Shown: positions 1 to 11,058, numbered from the stretch's first letter. The stretch: 64,000 nucleotides of DNA from Solea solea (GCF_958295425.1 NC_081142.1:26430482-26494481); one strand, 5' to 3'. Notes: generated by a model from the sequence alone, not told the origin. Translations and numbers: made by a program.

Positions 1-909
1 TCTCCCCTAAATACTAGCATTAGCCCAAAATTAAAGTCTGGTTTATTCTCTATGACTCAACATGTTTTTGATGATCATTTTATCTTAACTGCTAGTTTTA
101 GTGGGGCTAACGGCTAAGCTAACAGCTGTGTCGCTACCAGGCTACTTCCTGTCTGAAAGATTTATGACAGCTTTTGGTATTATTTAATAAAATACTATTA
201 CACTTTTCGTAGTTATGCCTAGAAAATAACGTTTATCTTTTCTCTCTGACATAACCACTCCTTTCACCCTGTAAATAGTATAATACACATTTGATATGAG
301 ATATAAAATCATTTCACAACTGTTGTCAAACATTAGCTGTGACAGGAAGTAGCTGCACGTATAAATAGTGAAATTGTAGATTAGATTCCTTTATTGTCAG
401 TGTAACGATTAAAGTAGTAACTACAACAGTAAAGTTAACCTCAGAGCATATGCAGGATAAATAATGGTCGATGGGATTCAACTATTTCTTAACAGAGAAG
501 TATATATGTTGGTGTTTTTGACTCTCATGGTTTTTCCTACGTAAGACGGCAGATGTTTGAAATTGAGATGTTTTTCATCTTCAAAGCTCTCCATGGCTTC
601 AGTAGCCTCAGTGTTTGCTCTTTACTCCTCTGGAAGTCATAAGTGAGACTAAATTGTAGTTTATCCATATGTCACAGTTTTCAAAACAAACCGAGAGCGT
701 GTGTGTGTGTGTGTTTGTCAGGTGCTGTTGTTTCGCTCAGGTCACCTCTGCAGCGGCTTTTCATTCTTTGTTCTCAATCACAACGTGTTTCACTTTGACT
801 TTCATTAAAAACATGTTCTGAAATCAGAGCCACGTCTTTGTACACGCGGCTAACAGGAACAGCGCGCAAGCTAACTGGAAGCAGATCGCCCAAAGCTTTA
901 TCAACGGCC
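1..909. other. Gene-free sequence
   Basis: I see no coding exon, RNA gene or element boundary here. The composition is AT-rich and ordinary. A short GT run lies at about 699-714. Open frames are short and look like random sequence. It could be intergenic or intronic. Confidence 0.5.
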
Positions 910-910
910 A

Positions 911-1703
911 CGTGTGTGTGTGTGTGTGTGTGTTACAGTGTGTTACAATGTGTTACAGTGTGTTACTGCGTGTGTGTGGTACTGAGCATGTTACAGTGTG
1001 TGTGTGTTACTGTGTGTGTTACTGTGTGTGTGTGTGTGTGTGTTACTGCGTGTGTTACGGTGTGTGTGTGTTACTGCGTGTGTGTGTGTGTGTTACAGTG
1101 TGTTACAATGTGTTACAGTGTGTTACTGCGTGTGTGGTACTGAGCGTGTTACAGTGTGTGTGTGTTACTGTGTGTGTTACAGTGTGTGTGTTACTGTGTG
1201 TGTGTGTGTGTGTGTGTTACTGCGTGTGTTACAGTGTGTGTGTGTGTGTGTGTTACTGCGTGTGTGTGTGTGTGTGTGTTACTGCGTGTGTTACAGTGTG
1301 TTACAGTGTGTGTGTGTGTTACTGTGTGTGTGTGTTACTGCGTGTATTACAGTGTGTTACAGTGTGTGTGTGTGTTACTGCATGTGTGTGTGTGTGTGTT
1401 ACAGTGTGTGTGTGTTACTCTGTGTGTGTGTTACTGCATGTATTACAGTCTGTTACAGTGTGTTACTGCGTGTATTACAGTGTGTTACAGTGTGTGTGTT
1501 ACAGTGTGTACGTGTGTGTTACTGCGTGTGTGTGTGTGTGTGTGTTACAGTGTGTGTGTGTGTTACTGCGTGTGTTACAGTGTGTTACAGTGTGTGTGTG
1601 TTACTGCGTGTATTACAGTGTGGTACTGTGTGTGTGTGTGTTACTGCATGTGTGTGTGTGTAACAGTGTGTGTGTGTGTGTTACTGCGTGTGTTACAGTG
1701 TCT

Positions 1704-1739
<36 letters not shown>

Positions 1740-1791
1740 GCGTGTGTTACAGTGTGTGGGTGTTACTGTGTGTATTACAGTGTGTTACAGT

Positions 1792-1838
<47 letters not shown>

Positions 1839-1952
1839 GCGCTGCATGTATTACAGTGTGTTATAGTGTGTTACAGTGTGTGTGTGTGTGTGTGTTGCTG
1901 CGTGTATTACAGTGTGTTACAGTGTGTGTGTGTGTGTGCGTGCGTGTGTGTG
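911..1952. repeat. GT-rich minisatellite with TTACAG/TTACTG interruptions
   Basis: About 1 kb of alternating GT is broken at short intervals by TTACAG, TTACTG or TTACAATG, so units such as TGTGTTACAGTG and TGTGTTACTGCG recur dozens of times. Spacing varies because the GT runs between the TTAC words differ in length. Several frames stay open across it and give Cys/Val-rich peptides only because the repeat has no stops in those frames. The alternating purine-pyrimidine composition is the kind that can adopt Z-DNA. Tandem structure is certain and no coding role is supported. Confidence 0.95.
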
Positions 1953-2094
1953 AAACACAATAGCCCAAAGTGTCACTTTCTCTGCACACAGTCTTACAGA
2001 ACATCCACCGTGCATGACATCATTTACCCTTCAGACATATTAATGATTATTTCATTCTCACTTCCTGCCAAGGAAACACCCTGGCCTGTAAAAT

Positions 2095-2095
<1 letters not shown>

Positions 2096-2131
<36 letters not shown>
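2096..2131. repeat. (AGC)n trinucleotide microsatellite
   Basis: Twelve uninterrupted AGC/CAG units. The flanking sequence shows no exon features, so a polyglutamine or polyalanine exon is unlikely. Confidence 0.95.
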
Positions 2132-2133
<2 letters not shown>

Positions 2134-5100
2134 ACCTAGCATATATTTTCCACAGGAAACGCAGGAGGCGACGCCAACGAGCGCCAAGTGTCCAACAAAC
2201 GTCTTTGAGGACATCGTTAGAGCTCGAAAATGTTTGCTGGACACCTGATGCCGGGTCCATCCTGTAATCGTGAGACCCAAAACCCGATCTGAGACCTAAA
2301 CTGGTTCAAAACCATCTTTATAGTAATTTCTCCAAGTCTGAACATGTTATCGTTAATAGTCCAGGTTTTGTAGCCTGAACATCTTTTGTTCTTCTTGGAT
2401 TTATTATTAGTATTTTTCCCCCCAATGGCCTCAACGTTTTTGCACATGAGAAGAACAAATTTGGTTTCTACAATAGACTGACAGCAGAGTTAGCAAAGTC
2501 ACATGTTTGTCCATGACGTTTGTCCATGATTTCTGTTGTGTTGCCTTTTACTAAATGTCTCTCTCTTTCATATTTACTCTGTCCTGATATAAAAAGAGGC
2601 CTGGACCGAGCATTTCTCAGTTCTGCTCAGGTCAGGTTCCTCCGTCCAGGTGGGTCCAGTTTGGGTAGAAACCTTCATGGTCTTTGCGGTTTTGGGCACA
2701 AAGTTCTGCACCCGTGTGGAGCTCCACCACAGAGCGTCTCATCCCTGTCAGCTCAAACCAGACTTCTCTTTTCTGACACTGCACACAAAGAAGCTCTCAG
2801 AACAAACGAGGTGTTAAAGACTCGGGGACTTTGCAGAAAATTGCTCCCATTTAAATCTGCGCTTTATTCTCCACGTTTGGCAGAAACTGATCCCGTAACA
2901 TCGGGGGTGGAAAGTGTCCAGAATGCATTCATTAGTCCAGAACTGCTGTGTTGAAATCTCAGTCTCCTTTTTCACATGGTTACAGGAGCTTCAGCATCAG
3001 GTCTCCTGGGAACGCAGGAGAGCGAACACACAAATGTCTATGCAGCATTTGCAGGGGAAGAGGTTCCAGATGTGTCATGTCAGCATCAACGACACTCAGT
3101 GAAGACATGGGGATGTTTGGACGGGGGGCGGGGTCAGCGGTTTGACTGACTGACAGGCTCTCAGCGTGAATGAGAACATCACTCAAGAGCGCAATGGGAA
3201 AAAATAATCATCTTTTCAATGGGACCTGTGTTTGTGTCTTCAGACACTTTGAGAGCAGCTTGTGTTTACGTGTGAATTGACTTCACTCGGGTTCATGATT
3301 CAGTGACAACATGTGTTTTGTGGTCGACGTGTGTGTGTGTGTGTGTGTGTGAGAGAGACACACACTCGCTCATGTATGTGCATCCTTTAATCACCGGAGA
3401 GCAGAATATTTCTTAGCTCGTCTGTGCACGCTGGGAATGAAACCAGCATGGGCTCCACAGAAACCTCAGCCCGTGTTCTGTGCCAGAGTCAGATATGAAG
3501 CGTGTTTGGTTTCGGTTAAGCTTCAAAAAGTACTTGAAATATTCATGGAAATATGGTTGTTAGCAAAACAAGACATTTTCACTCATCTCTCCAACGTTCT
3601 GGAGAGACGGTCGACGATCAGGCGGTCGATGACCGTCCTCAGAGAACTTCTGCTTCATACGATGCATATCCGCTACAAAAGAGCCAGGATTTAAATAATA
3701 AAACTGCTTAAAAATGGGCTTTGAAACACGTCAACACTGTTCTCTGCACACATGCAAATACAAAGTGGGGTCATTTTTGTTGGAAAACCTGATACATTTT
3801 TTATTTCAGCTTGGTTTCATTTTTTTATGTGACGGTCTTAAAGTGGGCGGGACTCTACAGGCTCCACGTAGCACTTTAGTAGCGCAGCATGCTAATGTAT
3901 CACAGTTATAAGCATAGAATAGAAGTCATAGAAGTCTTTTGAACAATCTGACCAATCTACAGACATTTTAGAGACAATGAATCAGCAAAAAAACAACACA
4001 CTGCTACTACAAGATGTTAGCCTGATGCTAACATGCATAGTCCACAAATACAAACTGTGACAGCTAGGACCAAACGGAGAAAGAGAAGCAAACAAAAACT
4101 CATTCTTCCTGATGTGGACTTTCAAAAACTCGTCTTCTGGTTTCCCTTTTTCATTTATGACTCTTTTTCTATTTCACTGAAACTTCAAAGCTGCTTGATG
4201 ACGACAAACCCACGGTACCAGATTGCTGGTATTTATACTACCACTAGGGGGCGCTTATTAAAAACACGTACCTGTGGGTCGTAGTTCCTGCATACGATCC
4301 ATAGTTAGGTTTCGGTGAGTGCTGAACCTTAGACGGTAAATGTTCTGCAAAAATGACTAAACCAATCAAATCAGTCCAAGAAAGAAAGTGTTGAGTAAAT
4401 GAGTTTGTTTCCTCATCATGTCGCGACATAAATGTATCAACAGTGTTCATCTGTTTTCTGGACCTGACATGTTCATGTGTGAGGAGAACTGAGGTTTTTC
4501 TTCTTAAATGAACTCATTTTCTGAGTGTAGAAGAAAATGTGCAGAGCAGCTTTCTCACATAAATCCCTCTGGACAAGTTCAGTCAAATTGACTTCAGTGT
4601 TTTATTTAATGAAGGTAAAAGTGAGCATCTCTGTGGGTTTGAACATCCCAGCGTCTGTGGAACACATGTTTGTTTGTACTGAGCAACCAAAGAGAACCTG
4701 GCAGCCCAGCTGGAGAATTCCTGCACAAGGAACCTGCGACACCTTCAGTGGGGATGGAACATGTGTGCAGGAGGCTCCGGCCTCTCGCTCACTCCTCCAT
4801 CTCAGCCGCCGGCTCAGCCTCATTACCCAGAAAGCACCACTGGGACCACAGCGCTGTCGGGCGATCGGCAGTCGATCGGGGCCGCAGTTTCCTGCTGTGC
4901 ACACAGTCACTCTCACAACAATCAGGACACATGTGGTCCAGATGCTGCCGGGCCTTCAAAGAAACAATTAGGCACAATTATCGCAACATATAAATGAATT
5001 TCATCCATGATTAAAATGTTTGGGGCAGCGGGCGAGCGGGACAGCAGCCAGGTGGTTGTAATCTCACTGGCGGTCGCAGAAAAACCTGCTGAGCTGTTTA

Positions 5101-5333
5101 TTCAGGCACTTGTGCGTCTGGTCAAGTGCGTTCGCCTCCACCGTCCCAGGCATCTGTCCCTTAATACCGCTGTAATGAAGGTCATTCATTTTAATGGAGC
5201 CTCATTTCAGACTGCAGTAATTAAAGCTTGCGGCGGCGGCGACACACTTGACTGGAAGGTTGTTGAGACAGTTTGAGCCGAGTCTCCAAATAAACAGCCT
5301 GATCAAGAGGGCATCAAACACCACCGTCAGCAC
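2132..5333. other. Gene-free sequence with minor repeats
   Basis: About 3.2 kb without a supported gene. It contains (GT)11 at about 3329-3350 followed by GAGAGA. A segment at about 3930-4035 recurs inverted at about 21535-21610. The part at 4980-5275 is complex, lacks simple repeats and carries TAATTA-type words, so it could be a conserved non-coding element. I cannot test that. Open frames up to 144 codons overlap on both strands and resemble nothing I recognise. Confidence 0.45.
4241..4254 (+). promoter_or_regulatory. CTCF-like core motif
   Basis: The word CCACTAGGGGGCGC closely matches the core recognised by the vertebrate insulator protein CTCF. A single motif match in non-coding DNA is weak evidence of binding. 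Related AGGGGGCAG words near 50025 and 61085 fit the core less well. Confidence 0.35.
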
Positions 5334-5363
5334 AGAGAGGGAGGGAGAGGGAGGGAGAGGGAG
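5334..5363. repeat. GGGA/GGGAGA purine microsatellite
   Basis: A short run of GAGGGAGAGGGAGG-type units. All bases on this strand are purines. Confidence 0.8.
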
Positions 5364-5576
5364 GCAGGCGGCTTCAGCTCAGAGGAGAAACCTAAGCCAC
5401 GTTAGAGATGAAAACCACATTGAGTTAAGTGGAGAGAGGGATGACAGGTGGCTCAGGCATGTTGTGAGGATAACACACCAATCACGCTTAATCGCCTTTG
5501 AAGGGCTGAGAACTGGAGGAGGAACCGAGGAGAGACGGATCCACTCTGATGTCAAGTGTTTGTCTCATTCACTCAG

Positions 5577-5765
5577 AGTGTGTGTGTGTGTGTGTGAGGA
5601 CATTTAGCCTGGTCCTCAGCACTTTTAGGGGTTTTAGGGTTAAACCCCCAAAACCCCAAAAAGTGGGGAGACTTGGTTTCAGGGTTAGATGTAGATTTAG
5701 GTTAAGGGTTAAGTCTTTAGTTGTGGTGGTTAAGGTTAGGTTAAGGGGTTAACATGCATATCAAC
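5577..5765 (+). repeat. Dispersed GT-linked repeat, copy 1
   Basis: A GT run is followed by 'gaggacatttagcctggtcc' and then a G/T-rich tail with GGGTTA, GGTTAAGG and GTTAGG words. Similar blocks occur near 8997, 34544 (inverted), 48836, 56864 and 61240 (inverted), which indicates a dispersed family. The TTAGGG-like words are irregular and are not a telomeric array. Confidence 0.55.
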
Positions 5766-5835
5766 ACAGGTCTTTGACAGATTTGTTCTGGCAAACAAGG
5801 TGAAGACTTTGGTCATTTTCTTTAGAAAACTAATT

Positions 5836-6050
5836 CAAACGTGTCCACGTCCACATCCACGTCCACGTCCATGCAGGTCGGCATCCTTTTTTCATGCTTC
5901 TCTGTTTTGCAGTTCTCGTCATTTACAAAAACCTGCTGTGACGTTTACTCGTGTTGTCCTCGCTCGGTCGTTTCCTGTTTTCTCTGCTTGTTTTTCGCCT
6001 CGATGAACGTCTGAAATAAAACGATCACTGCCTTCATCTTATAGACACTA
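5836..6050. repeat. Hexamer-bearing dispersed repeat, short allele
   Basis: A short GTCCAC/GTCCAT run at about 5840-5872 is followed about 130 bp later by 'gatgaacgtctgaaa' and 'atcactgcc'. The same order of words follows the hexamer at 49300-49375. A much longer hexamer array occurs at 8610-8807. The three loci look like members of one family at different stages of hexamer expansion. Confidence 0.45.
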
Positions 6051-6060
6051 CCTTGTCCAA

Positions 6061-6284
6061 CGGGGGAGTAGTGGCCAGCACCGCTGCCTTGCAGCAAGAC
6101 CTGGGTTCATGACCTTGTCTGACTGTATATGTATATGGAGTTTGCATGTTCTCCACATGTGCGTGTGGGTTTTCTCCAGGTCCTCCAGGTTCTCCAGGTC
6201 CTCCAGGTTCTCCATATCCTTCAGGTCCTCCATGTCCTCAAGGTTCTCCAGGTCCTCCAGGTTCTTCACACAGTCCAAGGTTAA
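6061..6284 (+). mobile_element. tRNA-derived SINE, degenerate, with internal minisatellite
   Basis: The 5' part carries a tRNA-like A-box region (TAGTGGCCAGCACCG) and a decayed B-box region (GGGTTCATGACC). These are followed by 'tggagtttgcatgttctcc' and 'gtgtgggttttctcc', and after the internal array by 'cacagtccaa'. The same order appears, inverted, in the better preserved SINE at 59313-59694. The stretch between 'ttttctcc' and 'cacagtcc' has been expanded into a tandem array. Identity as a fish tRNA SINE is fairly sure. I do not assign a family name. Confidence 0.75.
6174..6264 (+). repeat. 9/18-bp minisatellite inside a SINE
   Basis: AGGTCCTCC and AGGTTCTCC units alternate about ten times. 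One frame gives a collagen-like Gly-Pro-Pro pattern and the other strand gives Asp/Glu/Leu repeats. The array sits exactly where the intact SINE has a short CTCCGG-type segment, so it arose by local expansion and is not a collagen exon. Confidence 0.85.
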
Positions 6285-6315
6285 GGAGACTTCACATTGA
6301 GTGTGTATGTGATGA

Positions 6316-6383
6316 CTGTGACCCTGCCTCTCACACTGTGACCCCGCCTCTCCCACTGTGACCCCGCCTCTCACACTGTGACC
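6316..6383 (+). repeat. 20-bp minisatellite
   Basis: Three and a half copies of CTGTGACCCCGCCTCTCACA in tandem with single-base differences. Confidence 0.9.
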
Positions 6384-6461
6384 ATACAACATGAGATTAA
6401 AGACAATCTTTGGTTTCTCCTCTGAACTTCCCACGTGTTTAAATATACACACAGATCATTT

Positions 6462-6482
6462 GTGTGTGTGTGTGTGTGTGTC
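6462..6482. repeat. (GT)n microsatellite
   Basis: A pure GT run of about ten units. Confidence 0.85.
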
Positions 6483-6653
6483 ATCCACCCAGCATGCTTT
6501 GCTGCTTCCTGGCGTCAGCTGGTATAATGTTGATGTACGACCTGTGAAGATGAGCCTTGTTTTATCTCCTGTGGTCACATGGACGGTTTGTTTTATCTCC
6601 GCTCTGTCGGCCAATCAGACGCTGCCGCTGATCAAAGCACACCCGCACCTCCT

Positions 6654-6832
6654 CCATCTCTCCTCTCTTCTCTCCTCTCCCTCTCTCTTCTCTCTTCTCT
6701 CCTCTCCCTCTCTCCTCTCTCTCCTCTCACTCTCTCCTCTCTCCTCTCCCTCTCTCCTCTCTTCTGTCCTTTCCCTCTCTCCTCTCTCTCCTCTCCCTCT
6801 CTCTCCTCTCCTCTCCTCTCTCTCCCTCTCTC
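6654..6832 (+). repeat. Polypyrimidine CTCTC/CCCTCT tract
   Basis: Nearly pure pyrimidine for about 180 bases, built from CTCTCCTCTCC and CTTCTCT words. The Ser/Leu/Pro frames across it are a consequence of composition. Such mirror-like tracts can form triplex DNA. Confidence 0.9.
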
Positions 6833-6907
6833 CAGCTGGAGACTGTTAAAATAAACTCCATGTTTAAAACTTTTTTAAATTGGTTTCTTTTCATGTTTTT
6901 ATGTCGC

Positions 6908-6909
<2 letters not shown>

Positions 6910-6948
<39 letters not shown>

Positions 6949-6992
6949 GTGTGAGTGAGTGTGTGTCTCTGTGTGTCGGTGTGTGTGTGTTG
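6910..6992. repeat. (GT)n microsatellite
   Basis: A long GT run with GC, GA and TCT interruptions toward its 3' end. Confidence 0.9.
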
Positions 6993-7204
6993 TGAACACT
7001 AATTGGCCACAGAGTGCAGACACTGACATGTTTGCAGTTCCACGGCGAGGTGTCAGAGTCCTGGTGCGTCACATTCCTGGCCCGCTCCGCCACCGCTGGG
7101 ACACCTGGCGTTCACTGCGTCACAGCTGCTCGCTGCGCCGTGTTCGTCTCTCTCTCTCTTATGTTGGCGTGAGTCGAACAAAAGGCAGCAACGAGTCTTG
7201 TTTT

Positions 7205-7228
7205 CACACACACACACACACACACACA
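7205..7228. repeat. (CA)n microsatellite
   Basis: Twelve CA units, just upstream of the 17-bp minisatellite. Confidence 0.9.
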
Positions 7229-7252
7229 GGTGGAAATCCAACCGGAACGTGG

Positions 7253-7854
7253 GGATTTCAGGTCAGATGTGATTTCAGGTCAGAGGTCAGTGGTGATTTC
7301 AGGTCGGAGGTGATTTCCGGTCAGATGTGATTTTAGGACAGATGTGATTTCAGGTCAGAGGTCAGTGGTGATTTCAGGTCGGAGGTGATTTCCGGTCAGA
7401 TGTGATTTTAGGACAGATGTGATTTCAGGTCAGAGGTCAGTGGTGATTTCGGGTCGGAGGTGATTTCCGGTCAGTGGTGATTTCAGGTCAGATGTGATTT
7501 CAGGTCAGTGGTGATTTTAGGACAGTGGTGATTTCATGGTCAGTGGTGATTTCAGGTCAGATGGGATTTCAGGTCAGTGGTGATTTTAGGACAGTGGTGA
7601 TTTTAGGACAGTGGTGATTTTAGGACAGTGGTGATTTCAGGTCAGATGGGATTTCAGGTCAGTGGTGATTTTAGGACAGTGGTGATTTTAGGACAGTGGT
7701 GATTTCATGACAGAGGTGATTTCAGGTCAGGTCAGTGGTGATTTCAGGTCAGAAGTGATTTCAGGACAGTGGTGATTTCAGGACAGATCTGATTTCAGGT
7801 CAGATGTGATTTCAGGTCAGAGGTGATTTCAGGACAGTGGTGATTTCAGGACAG
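7253..7854 (+). repeat. 17-bp minisatellite GATTTCAGGTCAGATGT
   Basis: About 35 units of 17 bp fill 600 bases. Variants carry TTTTAGGACAG in place of TTTCAGGTCAG, and AGTGGT or GGAGGT in place of AGATGT. In the first 200 bases a longer block of several units (with 'cggaggtgatttccggtcag') is repeated, showing higher-order duplication. Confidence 0.95.
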
Positions 7855-8529
7855 CAGCACACATGTTGTACTCACGCTCTCGTTTTTCAACAGTCTGTCA
7901 TTTGTTCTTCTCCTCATCATCTAACATGGACGAGCAGAGAGAGGGAGCAAGGCTTTGCCTGAACCTCAAGCAGAACCATCTGGGACGCTTAATTACAAGT
8001 AAGCTCTGTTTAATAAGCACTGGATCGTATATCTACAGAGGAGGAGAGAGGAACCTCCAGAGGCTCAGGAATGTCAGTGTTTGTTTTTGAACGTAAACGC
8101 GCCGCTGCCGCACTGACTCCACTCTCGCTCCACTCTGTGGAAATTTGGCAGCAAAGAGTCAAGAGAATAAAGACTAATTTATGCAGATGTTTTCATCATT
8201 AACCCTTAAAACGATGATGACGACCCACGATACACATTATTTCTGTTGTTCTGATCACTGTTTGTGAAGGCCCTGGTAAACCTCCACCCCTCCTGCAGGT
8301 GGAGTATTAAGCTCCGCTCACCGAGCAGAAGAAGAAGAAGTCGTCAAAGACAATCATCCGAGCCTCGACCTGGCTGACACCCGGACACCCGTGTCTGAGG
8401 GAGCTGCAGCATTGTTCTCTTCTTCTGTGTCCTATTCCCTTTACGGCCACCTGATGGTGAAGTGAGACACGCGCATGTGGCACGTGTGCAGAAGTGTACC
8501 ACGGGCTTAAGTCTGGTCGCTTCTTTGCC
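7855..8529. other. Gene-free sequence
   Basis: No supported gene. Contains a short (GAA)n run at about 8328-8341. Short open frames on both strands show no recognisable domain. Confidence 0.45.
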
Positions 8530-8807
8530 TTTTCTCTCTGGAGCTCCCCCTACAGTCAGTACAGAAACATCCATTGTTTACTGCTTAATCATCACACTGA
8601 CAAACACAAGTCCACGTCCACGTCTACGTCTACATCTACATCTACATCTACGTCCATGTCCATGTCCATGTCCATGTCCATGTCCATGCTCATGTCCACG
8701 TCCACGTCCACGTCCACGTCCACGCTCATGTTCATGTTCTCATGTCCATGTCCACATCCATGTCCACGTCCACGTCCACGTCCACGTTCACGTCCATGTT
8801 CACGTCC
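8530..8807 (+). repeat. GTCCAC/GTCCAT hexanucleotide array in a dispersed repeat
   Basis: The tandem part (8610-8807) has about 33 units of GTCCAC, GTCCAT or GTCTAC, partly sorted into blocks of one variant. The 5' flank 'gagctccccctacagt' resembles 'gctccccctacagtttgg' at about 49189, which also leads into a short GTCCAC/T run, so the array probably expanded inside a dispersed repeat. Arg/Pro, Ser/Thr and Asp/Val frames across it are by-products. Confidence 0.85.
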
Positions 8808-8996
8808 CATCCACCAACACTGGTTGATTTGATGGGTCTCAGTTTGAAAAGGTTGAGAACTGTTTCACTAGAGGGCAGTGCAGAGTCACGAGTTCCTGAA
8901 AACAAATACAGAAGAGGTCGTCTCCCCGAAACTTTTGCCCACACTGCCCCTCTATGATTTCTGGTGGTACTGCACTGTTATCCATCTGCTTGTATT

Positions 8997-9149
8997 TGTC
9001 ATCTCTTCAGGACCTTACAGAAACACTGGCCTTGTCAGGACCAGGACCACCTGTCCTCGTGGAGATGGTTAAGTTTGGACTTGAATTGTGGTTACGTTAG
9101 CGTTAAGACTTTGTTTATTCTGTTCAAATGAATGGAAGTCAAGAAGAAT

Positions 9150-9184
<35 letters not shown>
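8997..9184 (+). repeat. Dispersed GT-linked repeat, copy 2
   Basis: The words 'aacactggccttgtcaggac', 'cctcgtggaga', a GGTTA-rich middle, 'aagactttgtttattctg', 'aatggaagtcaa' and then (GT)16 appear in the same order as in the copy at 48836-49160. The terminal microsatellite probably belongs to the family. Confidence 0.65.
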
Positions 9185-9187
<3 letters not shown>

Positions 9188-9607
9188 ATGGCAGCAATAA
9201 AAATCGAGATAATCAAACCAAATGTGATTACAACAACCTTTTGACATCATTTAACTTTATTTACTGTCATGTGGGCTCACATTTGGTTTGTGGTGGCGGT
9301 TGCTGTGATGACATCATCACACACACATGAACAGTTTATTCTACCCGACATTAAAACAAAGCGGACACTCACGAGCTGCAGCTCACGTCACAAAAACAAC
9401 ACAACCCGCCTGCATGATTTCATGGCCCAACATTCACAGCATCTAATCTGTCGCTCAGATTAAATGAGTGAAACAAAAATAAGGGATTTAATTCAGCGAA
9501 ACACTCACAAAAAGCTGCGGGGGTGGAATTTCCCTGAAACACAGAAACATGGTGGTTTTATTTAAACTTTGGTGGATGTGATGTGTGACAACATGAAATA
9601 AGATCAC

Positions 9608-9629
9608 TCACACACACACACACACACAC
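9608..9629. repeat. (CA)n microsatellite
   Basis: Eleven CA units. The surrounding 9185-9750 sequence holds no supported gene. Confidence 0.9.
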
Positions 9630-9749
9630 TGTGGCCGTGACTTTTCAACCATTACATCATAATACACAGAATGTTCCTTGTGAACAGTCGACGCTCGTCC
9701 AGACCTGCCACAAACCTGCAGTCGTGTTCAAACTAATGTGAGAAACTGT

Positions 9750-10140
9750 CATGTTCTGTTGTCCGTGTCATCTTATTGTGAAATTCCCTCTTATTTTGAA
9801 GTCCTTTTCGTCCCTTGTCTGTGTGCACTTTACTTTTCCCCTCTGTGATTACTCAACCTGTTACACCTGTGTCTTGTTCATCTCAGCTGTTCGTCGTCTT
9901 CCTTATTCCTCAGTGTATATAACCACTCCCTCTTCCTTTGTCTGGTTGTGAGTTCATCTTTGTCCGTCACTGAGTTAATGCGTTTGTTGAGCGCGCCGCT
10001 TCGTCTCGTACTGTTATTTGACCAGTGGATTTATCTGCACGTGTGTGAATCTGTGACTCTGCTTACCTCTGCTTACCTGTGTCCAGTCCCATGTTTATCC
10101 CGAAACATTAGTTAAATTTGTGTCGTGTTCTGTCACTGTC
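9750..10140 (+). other. Possible LTR-like relic
   Basis: A pyrimidine-rich segment has a TATA-like word (GTATATAA near 9915) after 'cagctgttcgtcgtcttcc', followed by T-rich sequence. This resembles the promoter portion of fish LTRs in style. I see no defined ends or target-site duplication, so it stays a weak proposal. Confidence 0.2.
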
Positions 10141-10341
10141 AGGATGACCATATATATTTTTATTACGTATTTATGTGCATGTATGTGAATATTTTTCACT
10201 GCAAATGTCTGTACACAGGGAAAGATGCAGTCACCTTGGTAACAATTGTCCAGCCATCAACATTTTTAAACCGTTGTTTTGTTTTTAAACACTTTTCTTG
10301 CATAATTTCCCAACATTTAACTAAATTGTATGTCCCTATGT

Positions 10342-10920
10342 CAGTGGTTCCCAAACTTTTTCTGTTGGGCCCCCCTTTGGAGGAAGACATTTCCCGGGGG
10401 CCCCTTGACATTTTTGCTTTAGCAATACAAATAACCTCAATATTGCTTTGTGAGAAAGCAATTTTCAAATAAAAATATGAAATGTGCAATTATAACTATA
10501 ATAGCGTCATTTTTTAAACAATAAATACATTTGGATAACAAAGAATACTTTACAAATATCAATCATTTGCTGTGCAATTAATTTATTTGTTTTAACAATA
10601 CAAATGCTGTCCCCTGCCAATGTTTTGAGACACAACACTTACAGAGGTCTTTGATGGCATTTTCTGGTCTTGGGTTTTGGTCGTCGTGAATCATTGTTCC
10701 GTTTCTGCTGACATTGGCTTGTTGTTAGTTGCACAGTTTTCTTTTTGCCCCTCAGAATCTTCTCTATTATCCAAACCTTGTCACCAGTGTAGGTTTTGTT
10801 GTGGTACGTCACTTAAATGAGTCCAGCTTACAGCGAGACCAAAAGTTCCGCAGAACTCGCGCCCCCGGAGAGTCTCCACGCCCCCCCAGGGGGGCTCGCC
10901 CCCCAGTTTGAAAAAGGCTG
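10342..10920. mobile_element. Non-autonomous hAT transposon (579 bp)
   Basis: The left end CAGTGGTTCCCAAACTTTTT and the right end, read inverted, CAGCCTTTTTCAAACTGGGG form imperfect terminal inverted repeats, each followed by C/G-rich subterminal blocks. The element is flanked by an exact 8-bp duplication CCCTATGT at 10334-10341 and 10921-10928, the length typical of hAT insertions. The AT-rich interior has no transposase, so mobilisation would have required a related autonomous element. It lies just upstream of the palindromic repeat at 10929 and may have inserted into that repeat's left arm. Confidence 0.93.
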
Positions 10921-10928
10921 CCCTATGT

Positions 10929-11058
10929 AAACCACTCACTCTCCCACACCAGTCCACAGAGAAAATCAGTGATTTAAGTTGCGGGGATACAGCAGCTGCT
11001 GCTTCTCTGCTGCCTCGTGTGGTCACTTTGTGTCACTGAGGTCAATCTGAACAAAGGA

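Noticed and set aside
912..2096. 394-codon Cys/Val-rich open frame and several overlapping ones
   Set aside because: They lie in the GT/TTAC minisatellite, are open in several phases and have no domain.
4537..4997. Overlapping 144-, 107- and 78-codon frames
   Set aside because: Three phases plus the opposite strand are open over the same sequence, which points to GC-rich chance frames.
5620..5760. Interstitial telomere-like sequence
   Set aside because: GGGTTA words are irregular with no tandem TTAGGG, and they recur as part of a dispersed family.
6146..6361. Collagen-like Gly-Pro-Pro frame
   Set aside because: It is a 9-bp minisatellite within a SINE, flanked by SINE body sequence on both sides, with no exon context.
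7253..7854. CRISPR-like or zinc-finger-like repeat
   Set aside because: A 17-bp contiguous minisatellite with no spacers and no coding periodicity.
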